From assembly GCA_965153455.1 (NCBI GenBank), contig OZ234495.1, positions 21,324,875 through 21,388,874 of the forward strand: a stretch of 64,000 nt of DNA. The letters run 5' to 3'. Source of the stretch: Sphagnum compactum (taxonomy: Eukaryota > Bryophyta > Sphagnopsida > Sphagnales). This document shows, piece by piece, positions 46,907 to 60,800 of this stretch (position 1 is its first letter; the number at the start of each line of letters is the position of its first letter). Below the pieces are notes generated by a model that saw nothing but the letters and a program-made list of their open reading frames with translations, made no database searches and had not been told where the DNA came from. A program made the position numbers and the translations under genes.

Positions 46907-49900
46907 TGCAACCGATACCTTTACTCTCCTCCCCAGGCAGCGTCCAGGCTCCTCTTGCGCTTGATCGTTCCAGAAAACCAAGGTGTGCAACCTTTGCCTG
47001 TCGCAATTGCCAAGTTCTTCGGTCACCCCACTCTCGTCTCTCGGCCTAGCTTTGCCTTTGGTTGTGGCCCAACATAGGAACTCGCTTTCGGACCCTATGG
47101 CTGCTCACCACCACTTCATTCTTATTTTGGTATTCTTTTAGGAACCCATTTCTTCAGACCTTTCGGCCTGTCAGCTAATCATTGTTCTTATGAACTTTTT
47201 AGGGTTGGAGCAAAAAGAGTCCAGACTCCAGGGATATTGGACTGGGCACACTTGGCATTGTTGCATCCATCATGTGGATCTTAGGAATTTTTTTAGTAAT
47301 TGCCTGAATGAGCATGGAATTTGGCAACCCAAATTGATTGATTGTTGTTGTGCTGGAGATGAATTGGTTGGTAGTAAATCTATTTAGGAAGGAAGGTAGT
47401 TTGTTTTGTCTTGTTTTGTAGTGTAGTTATGAGATCCACCGAACCAGGATGCTGCAGGTCGTGTTCTTGGTGTCTTTGGAATGCTCTCAACGAGGAGGGG
47501 TGCATGGGCCTGGTTCCATGACGTTTGGGCTTGCCGTGCAAAAGTTGTTGACTATTGAATGATTTCTTCACTCCAAATTAAATTGAATCATAGCTGAAAA
47601 TTTTGGAGGAATTGAAATGCGCCTTTGGTGTTGTTGGAGAGATCTTGATGAGCAGGATTTAATGGAATTTATTTGGTAAGATTTGGATTCAGAATGTGGG
47701 ATTCCTCTCGTGCATATGAATCCCACATTTTTTACCAATTGGACCTTATGCATTTGAACATATACTCATTATACACACAACAATTAATGTGCAGAATGAT
47801 CCAATTCAAGGGTTCAATTTGCTTCAAATTAATCCTTGGATTTTTGAACCCTAAATATTATCATTTAAAATGGCCCTTATGCTTCACATTGAATATTTTG
47901 TGATCAAAGCAATGTTGAAGTGGTTGGCTTAATATTAATGTTTGAAGCACACAAATGAATTCAAATGTATGGAGTTTGTTATGTTTAGATGATGTCCCAA
48001 GAGCTTGAATGGATATACTACATGTTAGATCAATAATCATTTAAAGTAAAAAAATATGTAGAAAGACTACAACAACTAGAATGAAGGTAGTTAGGGTGTT
48101 TCATTTTTTGTGAATAAAATATCCATATTAATTATTATTTTTGTGTTAAAATTGGTTATGTGTGAATTATGTGGGGGAAATTGGATTATTGAAAAAGCCA
48201 CACACCTAAACATTTTTTTAACACACATGTTTTTTTTTAATCTAACAAAAAATGGCTAAACTAATGAATTTGAAAAAAAATCATTCAAAAGTTCATGAAT
48301 TTTTTTTGGTTAATGTTTTCTAACAAAATTTTTGGATAATTTAGAATTTTTTTCTTTTAATGTATCATATATTGACTCCCTATAACATATTTGGAATGAA
48401 ATTGATAAACAATAATACTTTATATAGAAATGCATAGTGCCATTATTATTCATATGTAATCATTTCAAAAATCCATTTATGTATGTTTGGTTTTCATTTT
48501 TGGCATAAATTTTTTATGAACATGTTTAGGTTCAAGTTGACAATCAAAAACCCCTTGAAAAATGGGGTATTGATCATTACATCTTAATAGATTACACCCT
48601 AGAGAAAACTATAGTTTGATGCAAAAAATGATCCACCTTAGCCTGCATGGACCCACTAAACATTTGAAAATTCAAATCAAATGTGAATGACTATGGCATA
48701 ATTTTACAAAACATGTGTCCATAAACATATGTGAAAAAAGATCATTTCCTTATGGTAAAATAAATTTCAAATGGTCAAAGGTCAATTGCACATCAAACAT
48801 AAATATTTTACATTCAAAACCACAATTGACTTTCTATACCAAAATAATTATTATATTAAATTGTCAAATTTGACACCAAAATGTTAAATTGAATTATTTT
48901 TTAATCACATGGACATTCGACAACCCAAAACATGGCTTTTTAAATTTTGGCATGTGGCAATTCATAATTTTTTATCATTGTGTTCAATGGACTTCTAGCA
49001 ACCACTCCTCTTCAAGTTTCATGGTGACGATGTAAAAAACCATTAATTTATGTTGTGGGTTTTTAGCCATGGAATTCTTTCTTTGTCATTTGCAAAAGTT
49101 GAACATTTATGGTATGTGGAAGGTGGTGAGGTTTGCACTTGCATAGATTGTTTATAGAAGCAAAATCCAAATTCCCATCTTCTCATTAAACATTGTTGTT
49201 GTGCTCTCAAATTATATAAAATGTTATCTATTATGTATGTTGTTATGTTGTTATTATGGTTCATGATATTGATGTTTCAAATTATGATAAAAATTTATGG
49301 TGAGTTTCAAATGTACATCCATTTTTGTCTTCAAGAAAAACTTCAAACAAATTTTCAATGTGTTATTCTACAAAAAATTGTGTTGTCTTCATTATGAAGG
49401 TTTTAAATGTCTAGTTGAAAAGGAACTACCCTTTAAGATGAACAAATACTCAATCACAACTAATGAAAGAACTTCATAATATTCTTTTTTTTTAAATGAA
49501 TCATTTTTTTCGTTGTGGCTATGTAGTTGAATATTGATGAAATCAACTCATTAACAAATTAGTTGATTCATGTGCATATTTATTTATCAGTTATATGAAG
49601 CAAGTTCTATTTTCTATTAGTTAGTTTGAAACATTGTGCGTTGTCAAAACAACTTCAACTACTTTATCAATTTGAATTAGTGATTTTTTTGGTGGAGAAT
49701 TAATCTTCATCCTTTTAATATTGGACAATTTTAATGTGAAGCCGATCCAAATAAATGTTTGTCATTATGTTAGTGAAGCCACCCATTCAAAATCTATTTT
49801 TAGTATAAGATGCCTAATTTAATTTAGATTGGATTGTGTCCACCTTGGCTAGGCCACATGATAACTAAACAAATAAATAATTTATGAATCATGTTTTCAA

Positions 49901-50372
49901 CAAAATCCCATAACCTTCCTTGGTGATAGTTTTTAGGAATAGATGATAACACATATAGGAGAAGGGGTACGCTTCTAAATTTGAGGCTCTTATAACAAGG
50001 TTAATATGTTGAGTGAAGGGGCAAAAAATCTAGAAGGATCTAAGCATAAACCCTTTTCATGCATAAAGAAATGTGAATTTTTTTGACATCTTTTCATTAT
50101 TTTCCCGTTTTATTTTGCCTTAAAACATCTTTTAAATCCTTTTTCTTAAGACATCTATGTCCTATGCTTCAACATTGCATATTTCATTTTGCTTTATAAG
50201 CTAATTTTGCTCTTGCAATTGTCACAAATTTTGTGTTTGTCCAATGCTACCAGGTGTTTGTAACTTGTTTTGTGCATGATTATGTTCAAACATTCTCATG
50301 TTTTTTTTGGATGTGTTTGTATTGTTCCTTATAATTTACTTTGTGAATGATTCTATTCAAGCATTTTTCATG

Positions 50373-50376
<4 letters not shown>

Positions 50377-50402
<26 letters not shown>
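50377..50402. repeat. (GT)n microsatellite
   Basis: This is a run of about 13 GT units. Confidence 0.95.
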
Positions 50403-50403
<1 letters not shown>

Positions 50404-53400
50404 TTGTGTTGCTCCAAATGTTTCCAAGGTGTTTGTAGCTTGTTTTATATGCATTGATACTTTGATGATTTTTATGATTTTTTGGTGTGTGGTTGCATTG
50501 ATGAAAAATGTTTGTAACATGTTTCCTATGCTTTTTATTTGAACACTCCTTGTGATTGTTTTTTTGGCGGTTGAATTGTTGTAAAACATGTAAACTACAA
50601 AACATATTTTGTCCCTATAAACCCACTTGAAGTTTTAGAAAAACCCAATTAAATGTATTGTTAATAATTAAAAATTTGGCAATGAATTATTATGTAGATG
50701 CAAGATGACAATTGATGATCAACATGTAAGATTTAAACATATCATGAGCTAATGGGAATATGGTGATCATAGCTTGAACGACAAGAAGAATTTCGACGAA
50801 ATGTCCTAAGATCTTTGCATTTGATTACTTAAAAAATTGTTTTTCAATTGCAAATTACAAATGTTTTGAATTGTTCAATTTTTTTCTCATGTAGAATCAA
50901 AATAAAGAAAAAATTTATTGGAAGGAAATCTTTGTAAAGTAAAAGAAATTGATGGTAAAATTTTAAAAATCAGGGAAATCATTTATAAAAATTGGGAATT
51001 ATTTTCCTAGGCCATTAGGAAACTTTCATAGGTAGGAAGATCATCCTAGTAAGTGTTTTAAAAATACATTGAAGGAAAAAAAAATGGTGGTTTTTTACAT
51101 ATGAAAAACCAACACACAACTTTGGGGTTGTTTTTTAAACATTATTTTATTTTGGCTTTGCATTGTTTCACACTACCAATGACCTTATGTCATTTTGGGA
51201 CCTTCATTGCCTCAAAATAATATATTTTGCCCAATGTCCTTCCTACCATGTTTCCCAATGACCCTTAGTTCCCAAAAAAAATAAAAATACAAAACATTTT
51301 GAACCCTAATGCCCATAATGTCCCCTATGTAAATTTTTTTTGTTTTTCAACATTGTATCCAATGTCCTCAACCTTCAATGTCTTAATGCCCCCTATTGTA
51401 CACAAAGAAAAATTTCATGTCCAACCCAAAGCCCCTTGTGTTTCCAATGTGTCTGTTCAACATGCATGCTATTGCTTATTGCTATTTTGTCATTCATTGT
51501 CAACATTTTCATTTTTTGTTGTCCCCCATCTTTCGCCATGCTTGTTTAGGTGTGTTTTTATTGTTGACCAAACTTAGGTCATTCACATGGATTTCCATCC
51601 ATAATTTCATAGTTCATTCCAAATCCACTCATATAGTCCATTTGTAATTCATTTGTAATTCATTCCTATGTAACTTGTAGTTAATTCTTAGTTCATTCAT
51701 AATTAACTCACATTACATCAAAATGTGCCATCCATGACTTGAACATATACAACTAGTGTCTCAATTTAATCATGTAATAGTATATGCCTTGCAATTATGC
51801 CATTTTTATAATTATAATCAGTTTCATGATTACATGATTATACATGATGATAATCATATTTTGAAAATTTTATGTGTGCCATTGACCTTGTTTGACCAAT
51901 TTTTCAAAATAAGAAAACCTTGATGGATGGCTAATATTTGCAAATTGAAATTTTTTGCTCACATTCAAAAAACGTAAAACATTGATATTATATATTGTCA
52001 TTCGGATGCAATTGGTTTTACAATGTATTATTTAAAAAATTATGTAAAATTTGGCGTAAAATTAAATTCACAAAAAATTGAACCTAGCTTGGATTTAATG
52101 GTACACAATAATATTTTTAAAATAAATATTACATAAGCTTTTACAACATAGAATTTTTTGTCAAGCTTGTTATTATATAAGTTATGGCTTACTTAAATTT
52201 TTCCTTTTTTTCAAAATTGTAGTTTTGAAACTTTGGTAAATTTTCCCATATTTTGGGAGTTTTAAAATTTTACATATACAAATGAAAATGTTGACCTTGT
52301 TCCAGTTTTATTTGAACCACATTGTGAATATTCACCCAAAAAATACTCAAGTTGGGACTCTTGTTCAAAGGTTTATTTTGATGAATATCCTCCTTCAACT
52401 TTTTGACATTAAATAATGGTATATAGTCTTATTAATTACATCCAAAGGATTTAAAAAACAATCTACATGCCCCAAAATGACATTGTTTTGCAAGTCTTTA
52501 TATAATGGGCAATCAAGAATATAGATTTTGATCCAATTTTATTTAATTATTAAATTTTTTATTTGCTAATTTATCAAAATATTTGGTCATACAACTTTTA
52601 AAAATGTTATAATCTATATTACATCAGATTTAATGAACTGAAAAGAACCTTAAAAAATAAGATGAAAAGTTATTATTCATAATATAATTTAGTAAAAATT
52701 AAGAGATTAAAAAAAGTGTACAAATTAATAAATCTGAAATAAAATATTAAGTTTTTAAGTTTTTTTACATAATATAATACGTTCAATGAATTACATATTT
52801 TACTTGTAAATTAAATAATTAACTAATTATACATAAATATAACACAACATTTATATATTGTATGTTTAAAAGGTGGGGAAATATAATATTTGATCTTACA
52901 TTATTTTTAAAATTCCAAAAAAAATAAATTAAAATAGGTTTATTAAAAAATTATTTTATGAAAAAAGTTAAAAATCTTCTAGCCATCATTGTTGTTCAAA
53001 TATATCAAATAATGAAGATTCAAATGCATTTTTAGTCAAACTACTTGAAATTATATATATATATATCTATATATATATATATACACATGTGTACATCTTG
53101 GAAAAATCTTTAAGAATGGAGTTTTTTTTTCATTTGAAAAAAAAAATAGTTAAAGTTGGTTACTTTTGTATGAAATAAAAGATGATGTGGGATAATATTG
53201 TAATGTTTCATTTTCATTCAATTTATTCCATAATTTTTGTCAACAAATTTAACTTTGTACACTATATAACTAGATGAAGAAATATTAGTTTACATTTAAT
53301 ACATGCATTAAATATATTCAAAGTGCAAGTACCGCTTGTGATAATCCATTCAAAAAACCTTGTGACCAAAACAATAGACAAGATTTTATTTCTACCTACC

Positions 53401-55118
53401 TACCAACCAACCTAAACTTTTAGCTTAAGTTTTTAGGCTATTTGGGCTTAAGTTACATAGTTTAGTTTTGTAGGCTTGTTTAGGTTGTTAATTAGGGTTT
53501 TAACCTAAGCAAGGTTCATATGCTATGTTAAAAAATAGGTAGCTAGATTGTAAACATGATTTTATTATGCTTAAACATGCATTTACATTTCATAAATCAA
53601 TAAATATAGAATACTTAATTATATTTTCCCATTGTGATAATAAAAGTCATGGTAATAATAAAAGTCACATGATTAATGACAAAAAATATTATGACCATAA
53701 TTATTAATAGTGGCATAAGTTATGAATATGATTTTACTACATACTCATGTAGTAATATGTGACCTATATTATCACAAACACAACAATACGTCATAGTTCA
53801 CTCATAGTTTATTCTCGGTTCATCTTTTGTTAATTCATAATTCATTTACAATTAGGAAGGCTTTTAAGAAAGTCCTTCAGTTAATGCGCAAACCTTCATG
53901 GAAGCTTTTGCAAACTAGGTCCCCGAAGGGTTATAAGTAAATGTAGAACCCTTTATTACATTTAGTATGTTCAACTTGAATATGAGGTGTGATCTTGTTC
54001 CATAGCCTTGTTTTGTTCTTTTTCTGTTTACGTTTTCATAATTTACCACAATAAATATTTGTTTACATTTTTCTTTACACACTCATGTTCTTATTTTAAA
54101 CCTCTTATAATTTGTTTTGAATTCAATGTTCCATGCTTGGAATGAAATTTAGGTTTGTCTTGTTGGGCCCCAATTAACCTAACCCAATTTTGGTTAAAAT
54201 TAAGTAGTCAGTTAATAGAGTTTTGGGGTAACCTGAGGTTCATGGGATAGGACATGGGGGTTGGATTTTGTCGTGGATGGATTATTAGGGGGAGGGTGGC
54301 ATGGATAGGATAAGGTGGAAGTAAGTTAATTGGATTAGGTTAAAACAAGGTTATCCTGTTTTGATTGGACTGTTTAAGTTTATTGGATAGAGGGTATGAA
54401 TAGGGGGAAAATGGCTTCTAGGAAAGGTTAAAAATTAGGATTAGGTCAGGACAACAATGGTACTTTCCTCTTGAAGCTGGGAAGGGGGTGGGAAACATTG
54501 TTGATTATTTTTCCACTTTTCAAAGTGATGAGTAGTGTGTGAGAAAATGAAGAGTGATGATGATGCTAGGCTATTAGGGGACTGGGCAGATCATGAGGAG
54601 GCAAGATGGAGCAAAGGGGGTGATTGTTACATCTTGGGGAGGTGAGTTTCCAAGGAGGGTGCCCCCCCCTGAGCAAGTGATGGAAGTGGAGATAGAAGGC
54701 ACCATTTGTGAAAGATGGCGGCTACTCAATGAAGGACTATTGGCGCTGCTCCACTCAAGGGGCGAAGAAGGATGGAGGTACTAGGAAGTAGTGATTGGTC
54801 TTGTAGGTTAGGAGTAAAAAAAAGGAGAAAACTCTAGACAATGTTATTGTGAAACCTAGGAATAAAAAGTAAGGGTCTACCCTCTTGTGAAAACAAGAGA
54901 ACAAATGAGTTGGGACATTTCATGTTGTCAACAAGGTTGTGAGTGGAGGTAGGATAGAAAGAAGAGTTGTTAGTCTAAGGAGAGTGTTAAATCAGGCATG
55001 AGTAGGAGCTTGGTGGAGAGGAGATCCACAATTCGAAACTCGTGACTCCCATGTAAATTTCTTTTCTTTTTGATGTGTGAAGCTTTCATTGAGGAAATCT
55101 TGTTCCCAATTATTGCAT

Positions 55119-55142
55119 GTTGTGTGTGTGTGTGTGTGTGTG
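55119..55142. repeat. (TG)n microsatellite
   Basis: A run of about 12 TG units lies directly before the tandem triplication. Confidence 0.95.
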
Positions 55143-55150
55143 TTTTTGGG

Positions 55151-55610
55151 TGTGATTCCCTGGTTTAGGGTTGTGGTTAGTTATAACAAAAGTAAGAGGA
55201 CAATGTTGTGAATGGGAAAGGTAGTTACTGTTTAGATTAAACAAGGCAAAAGGAAATAAATTATATCCAGATTGAGAGAGATAGAGGGACTTTATTTCCT
55301 AATGGGTTGTGATTCCCTAGTTTAGGGTTGTGATTAATTATAGCAAAAACAAGAGGACAATGTTGTGAATAGGAAGGATAGCTACTATTTGGATCAGACA
55401 AGGTAGGAGGAAGTAATATATATATATATATATATATATAAAGTTCATTTTTTAATGGGTTGTGATTCCCTAATTGAGGGTTGTGGTTAATTATAACAAG
55501 AGTAAAATGAATTGTTGTGAATCGGGAAGGTAGTGTCTGGATTATACATTGCCAAAGGGAATAAATTATATATAAAAAAAAAGAAGGAATTCATTTCTTA
55601 ACTATGACAC
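55151..55610. repeat. Three tandem copies of a ~155-bp unit
   Basis: Copies start at 55,151, 55,308 and 55,461, each with TGTGATTCCCT followed by a TTTAGGGTTGTGGTTA-like block. Further shared blocks are AATGTTGTGAAT, a GGAAGGTAG-type block and a terminal AT-rich stretch followed by TTTATTTCCTAATGGG-like sequence. In copy 2 the terminal stretch has become a (TA)n microsatellite (55,417-55,441). No coding capacity is visible. Confidence 0.8.
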
Positions 55611-57574
55611 CCCTTGGATATCCTCTAAGGGGCAAGGGGGAATGGCATATTTTAAGTTGTTAAGTCAAACTAATTTTCATAATTTCCATGGTTCATTTTC
55701 ATAGTTTTCGTGCTTGTGACAATAGAGCTATAAATGGATTAATATCATATGGCTTGTGCTATATAGTAATGATGTGATGCATAAATTAATCATATTATCA
55801 AAACACATTTCAAATTCATTTATTAATCAAAAAAAAAAATATAGAGGAAGAAAATTGAAGAGAATAATACATCTTTTTATCGTTCAGTTCACTAATTTTT
55901 TCAATATTTTTTTCACAAAATGCACACATAATGAGGTGAACATCATTTATTGTGTAACACTTTAAGTGAGTGCAAACCACAATGAAGGAGAAAAAAATGG
56001 TCATACCCAATGATTTAAAATTCATGACCAAAAATACTTCATAAAAAATCACAATTTATGATATCTTTAATTTTATGGTCAACCTTCATTCTTGTTTTGT
56101 GTTTGAAACACATTTTCATTGCATCATTACCAAACTCATAATGTTCTTTCACATTTGTTCCCTCTTGCTTTTTGTGCATACAATGTTCACATAATATTTA
56201 CATAATTGCAAGAAATCACACAAACTTACACAATTATGAATTTCAAAGCAAAAAAAGAAGTAAAGAGAAAATTGAACACCATGCATAATATTGAAACAAC
56301 TCTGTCATGGTTGTTTTCACATGCAAAATGAAAAATGCATTTTTCCATGTTCACCTTTTGCATTGACATTTGTTCCTTTGTTAATAATTTTTGGAATAAT
56401 GTTTGCATATTCACATGAAGTTTAATTAGACAACACATGTTCATATGTCAATGACATGACATGTTGAAATAACCTTGATATAATTTCAATCAAAGGGTAA
56501 TGGTGATATGATGCAATGTTTAACATGCAAATTATCCTTATTTGCACCAAAACTAAAAATATTAAAATAATAAAGAATTAAAAAAAATCTTGTGAAACAA
56601 GAAAAAAAATTCAAATGTTTTTGAAACATACATTATTTCTTTTTAATATGAAATTGAGGCATGAACAACATTGCAACTTGAATGCAATTTGATTTCAATT
56701 CAAATACATTGAAAGGAATTTAAATTAAATTCAACTGAATTCTAATTCAACTTGATATAATTTAACAATTGGATTAAAAATTAGTTGAATTGAATTAAAA
56801 TTCAATCAAGCACAAATGAGATACAAATTGGTAAAGAAGATATTCAAAATCTTATTGTGAATATGGTGTTGGACATTTTTTTTTAAAAAAAACACAAATT
56901 TGAAAAAATATTTTTCCATGCTTATTCCATGCTTCTTCCATGCTTCTTCACTTGGGAATGGGCTAAATAAAGTCCAGTTTGGAACCGTCCAATTTACAAC
57001 GATAACTTATGAAACCAAAAGTTGTCCTACCTAAAACAATTCCAATAAATCATCAGCACTTGAATTTGTGTAGCCCAAAGAAAGGGTTTAAAAAAAAGGC
57101 CTAGCACTATGCGAACATGTGCAAATGAAATGGGCATAGTGAGAATGAAGAAAACCTCTAGAAGGAATTGAAGGTCAAGAACTATGTAGTCAACAAAACT
57201 TGGAGGCAAAAGAGAGATAGAAACTACATAGCCTAGTTGGGTCCAGGACAAAATGACAATGAAATTGCCACTGGGGAGAGATTCCACATTTCACCCTGAG
57301 CTTCATTGGGTCACATGCAATTTCTCAAATGTGGTGACTTGAACATTGGACATCTTGGAATTTCTTCTGGGTGCCGATTATGTCACATAATGGCTATTTG
57401 TTGGACCCGGATCACAGCCACCCACTAGTCAGCCAGGTCGTCCCCAATGGCCATTATTACTGAATAAAAAGATTCCATGTGAATGAACAGAATTCATCGT
57501 ATTAGTAGCATTTGGAACTCGTGAATCACGTCAATCAGCACAAATAATTCGGAATAATAAATACACTATGTACA
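55611..57574. other. Intergenic DNA upstream of AP2M, no gene recognised
   Basis: The stretch is AT-rich to about 56,900, then of intermediate composition. Open frames of 60-86 codons have no recognisable domain. Confidence 0.5.
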
Positions 57575-57848
57575 TTATAAAGCGGAAAACGCCGCTAGAA
57601 TGTAACACTGGTCATCGGGTTCGGTCGCGAGCACTCCCAAGATGGAAGGAGCCGACGAAACCCCGGGTGCAGGGCGCACGAAGACGCGCAAGAAGACTGT
57701 GAGGAAGGCAGTGTAGTGCGAATTGGTCGCAGAAAAACAGAGTGCACACGCGCAGGCGCAGCAGATTCACCAACGCAAAAAAAAAAGTGGAGGCTTTAAG
57801 GATCAGCAAGATCGGCTGGAGATCGTGGAGTAGCAGGAGCACGGCAAG
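57575..57848 (+). promoter_or_regulatory. AP2M core promoter and 5' leader
   Basis: A TATA-like TTATAAAG lies at 57,575-57,582, about 270 bp before the ATG. It is followed by an AGCGG...CCGCT inverted repeat (57,581-57,596) and a GC-rich leader with an A9 run. The transcription start is inferred, not seen. Confidence 0.45.
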
Positions 57849-60800
57849 ATGCCTGTGGCAGCATCTGCTATATACTTTCTGAATCTGCGGGGAGATGTGC
57901 TCATCAATCGGATGTACCGTGACGATGTCGGGTAAGGCAGTTGCGGCTTCTTTCTCTCTCTTTTTCTGGGACTGAAACGGCCTGCCGATGTGAGGAAGTG
58001 ATTTTTTACCTCTTGTATGTTTCGATCGGGGTCTGTAACGAGAAGCTCGACCTCGATTGCAATTGGATTGTGAGTGGTGAATGAGAGCAAACAAAAGAGG
58101 AAACGGCGAGGAATGGTGGGGTTTGTAGACCATGGATTTGTCGCCTGATTTCTGTAGCTCCAGCTCTGGAAGGATGCTCAAAATGTTATGTGTGGAAACC
58201 GCAGTTTTTCTACCAACAGCTACTTGCCAGAAAGCTCTTGAGGAAATTAGGGTTAAAGTGAGGGATACTGGAAAAAAGTCTATCTTCTGAGATGGGAGTC
58301 ACTTAGCACAGGGGTTTGAAGTCTGTTCCATAGGAGAGGAAATCTATTGTTGGCAAAACCTTGTTTAAATAGCGTGGAGAATGTGTGTTTCATCTCACAG
58401 AGGCAATATGGTGGATGCATTCCGCACGCATATAATGCAGACAAAGGACCTGGGCACATGTCCTGTGCGCCAAATAGGTGGCTGCTCTTTTCTGTACATG
58501 CGCATCAGCAATGTCTACATTGTCACTGTTGTCAGCACCAATGCCAATGCAGCCTGTGCATTCAAGTTTGTGGTTGAGGTAAAGCTTTTGATTCCTGGAT
58601 TGTTTTAGGTTTTGGTGCCACTTGGTGCCAGATTCAGATTTGATGATGTACCTGCATTAAGATCCATGTGGATGTGATGGATCTCCTGCTGCATGGGAAG
58701 TTCACAGTATCAGTTTCCACCTGCCTTTGTGTGCAGTTGGATCTGCAATTAGAGCTTGATGTAGGTGAGAGTTGTTGTTGAGCAGTTATATAGGGTTGAT
58801 GTGCAGCCAGTCTATATTCCTGTGAGAGAAGAAACTTGACATGATGGGGAACTTCTCTGTCTAGGAGATCTTCCCAATGTGGCCCTCAGACATACACACC
58901 AAGAGATGAGGATCTATGTATAACCTTTCAGTAGGGTGTTTGAAACCCTTTGTCAACATCTGCATGTTTTCATTACTTTGTAGTGCAGGCAGGTTTAGAG
59001 GCTTAAAATTATCTACTGTTTTATCGTCTCTGGAAATTTGTAGTTTGGTTTTATACTCCTGAAAATGTGGGTTCCGACCTGATGAATTGGAAAAGCTGGT
59101 ATGCAGGAACTGTTTTCCTGTGTGTCCCTTTCTGTCATTTGTGCTGAAGAAGCCATGTGATACAATCCGTATTAGGGTCCAAGTTTACTAGTGTTCCATA
59201 TTAATCTGGATGAAATATTTCTCAGATGTGCCCTTAAATCATTTAGCTGGGATTGTGATATATATGCTTCATGTGGAGTAACAGTGTGTTTGTGGCACAT
59301 CAGGCAGTGGCACTTTTCAAGTCATATTTTGGAGGGGCATTTGATGAAGATGCAATCAGGAACAATTTTGTCCTCATCTATGAGCTTCTTGATGGTATGA
59401 TTTGCCTACTTTTTTGAGATGGTTTCTCAGTTTCTCAATGAATTTTCTTTTAGGGTCTTCTCAGATTAATGTCAGGAGAGGTGATGAGAGTATGTGGAAT
59501 GCAATACATATAATCTCCAAGCCATTTTTACATGAAAAATGTGGTTCCAGTCTTCAGTTTCTTGTCAGCTGTATGCTGTTTACAATGCTCATGGAGTGTT
59601 TTGTGTTGCTTTGGTGATCTTCCCATAAGCCATTTAGGCATTGCAGCGAACATGCTGTAGAAACATATACTTCTGGATGATGAAGTACCTGGTGCTATCA
59701 GCAGTTGTGACTAGCATGAAAAGCAGAAACCTGGACTGGCTTCAAAGTTCAAATCATATCTGTTTGTGGGTCCAGGGTAAAATCTGCAGAGAATACTTGG
59801 TGTCCTGATTGATTCAGATGGTGGTGTGCAGAGATCATGGACTTTGGGTACCCTCAAAATCTGTCCCCTGAAATTTTGAAGCTCTACATTACTCAAGAAG
59901 GTGTCCGTTCTCCATTCTCCTCAAAGGTGAGCCTGTTTCCTTATTAAATATGCACTGAAGCTTCATGAGTGGACAACTGAAATGCCATTTCTAGTTTGTG
60001 CTCAGAATATCTTATGAAATAGATGCGTTGTTGCAAAGGTATCATCCTATGTTAGAAAAATCTCTCCAACTTGGCACTCTCGTGTGTGTCATGGAGGTGA
60101 GGCAGCTCAAGTCTTGTTAGAGTTTTGCCCCATTGAGTTTTGTTCTTCAAGGTAATTTGCATTATTTGAGGTTCTCTTTGCTTTTTCACTTTTTAGTGTG
60201 GTGTTTTGCTGTTGGATGATGTACAGCCACAAGATTCAAGACCACCTGCCAATGCAACACTGCAAGTTACAGGAGCAGTGGGTTGGCGACGAGAAGGGCT
60301 TGTCTACAAGAAGAATGAGGTATACTCTGGAACTCTATTTTTTTTGTTCAGACCCATTTGTTGATTGCCTGATTGTTGCTATACTGGCACTGTATCATGG
60401 GATAATGAACAGGATATTGGATGAAAATGGAGTGCAGGTTTTCCTGGATATTGTGGAAAGCGTCAACTTGCTCATGTCACAAAAGGGTGAGTTTGAATCA
60501 GCCAGTGAATGGACATCCTTAGATGCTTTATGGAGGACAACATTTGATCTTAAGACAGTAATGTGGCAGATTAAGTGTCGCTTACATTATCTTTCTTCAC
60601 ATATATGCAACGATGGGCATCTGCACTTTTTGTGTTTTCAGCCTGTGATGACATGTCCATCTGAAATGTGCCAGTTTAATCAGCTCAGGGTATTGGGCAT
60701 ACACCTAATGGAAAATTTGTTTTATCCATGTTTCAGGCACCACTTTGCGATGTGATGTGACTGGAAAGATTTTGATGAAATGTTTTCTTTCCGGGATGCC

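Larger units (their letters stand above)
47027..55150. other. AT-rich intergenic DNA, no gene recognised
   Basis: A short, moderately GC region follows the 81-aa gene start. Eight kilobases of AT-rich DNA come next with no open frame above about 92 codons. The stretch contains (GT)n at 50,377-50,402, a broken (TA)n near 53,055-53,082 and (TG)n at 55,119-55,142. A G-rich patch at about 54,200-54,800 has no identifiable gene. Confidence 0.5.

Noticed and set aside
46583-47026. 147-codon reading of the 81-aa gene region
   Set aside because: It reads through the GTGAGT donor into the intron, and its N-terminal extension is polar and uncharacteristic.
43546-47423. CACTACAAGGACAAAAC and an inverted CACTACAAAACAAGAC as a second CACTA element
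   Set aside because: The flanking triplets differ (TAT and TAG), there is no subterminal motif cluster, and the interval contains the 81-aa gene. The similarity is probably chance in A/C-rich sequence.
55166-55486. Interstitial telomere array
   Set aside because: TTTAGGG occurs singly within each 155-bp unit, not in tandem.
60198-60755. 185-codon plus-strand open frame
   Set aside because: It reads through AP2M introns, is out of frame with exon 5 and only partly in frame with exon 6. It is a shadow of the real gene.
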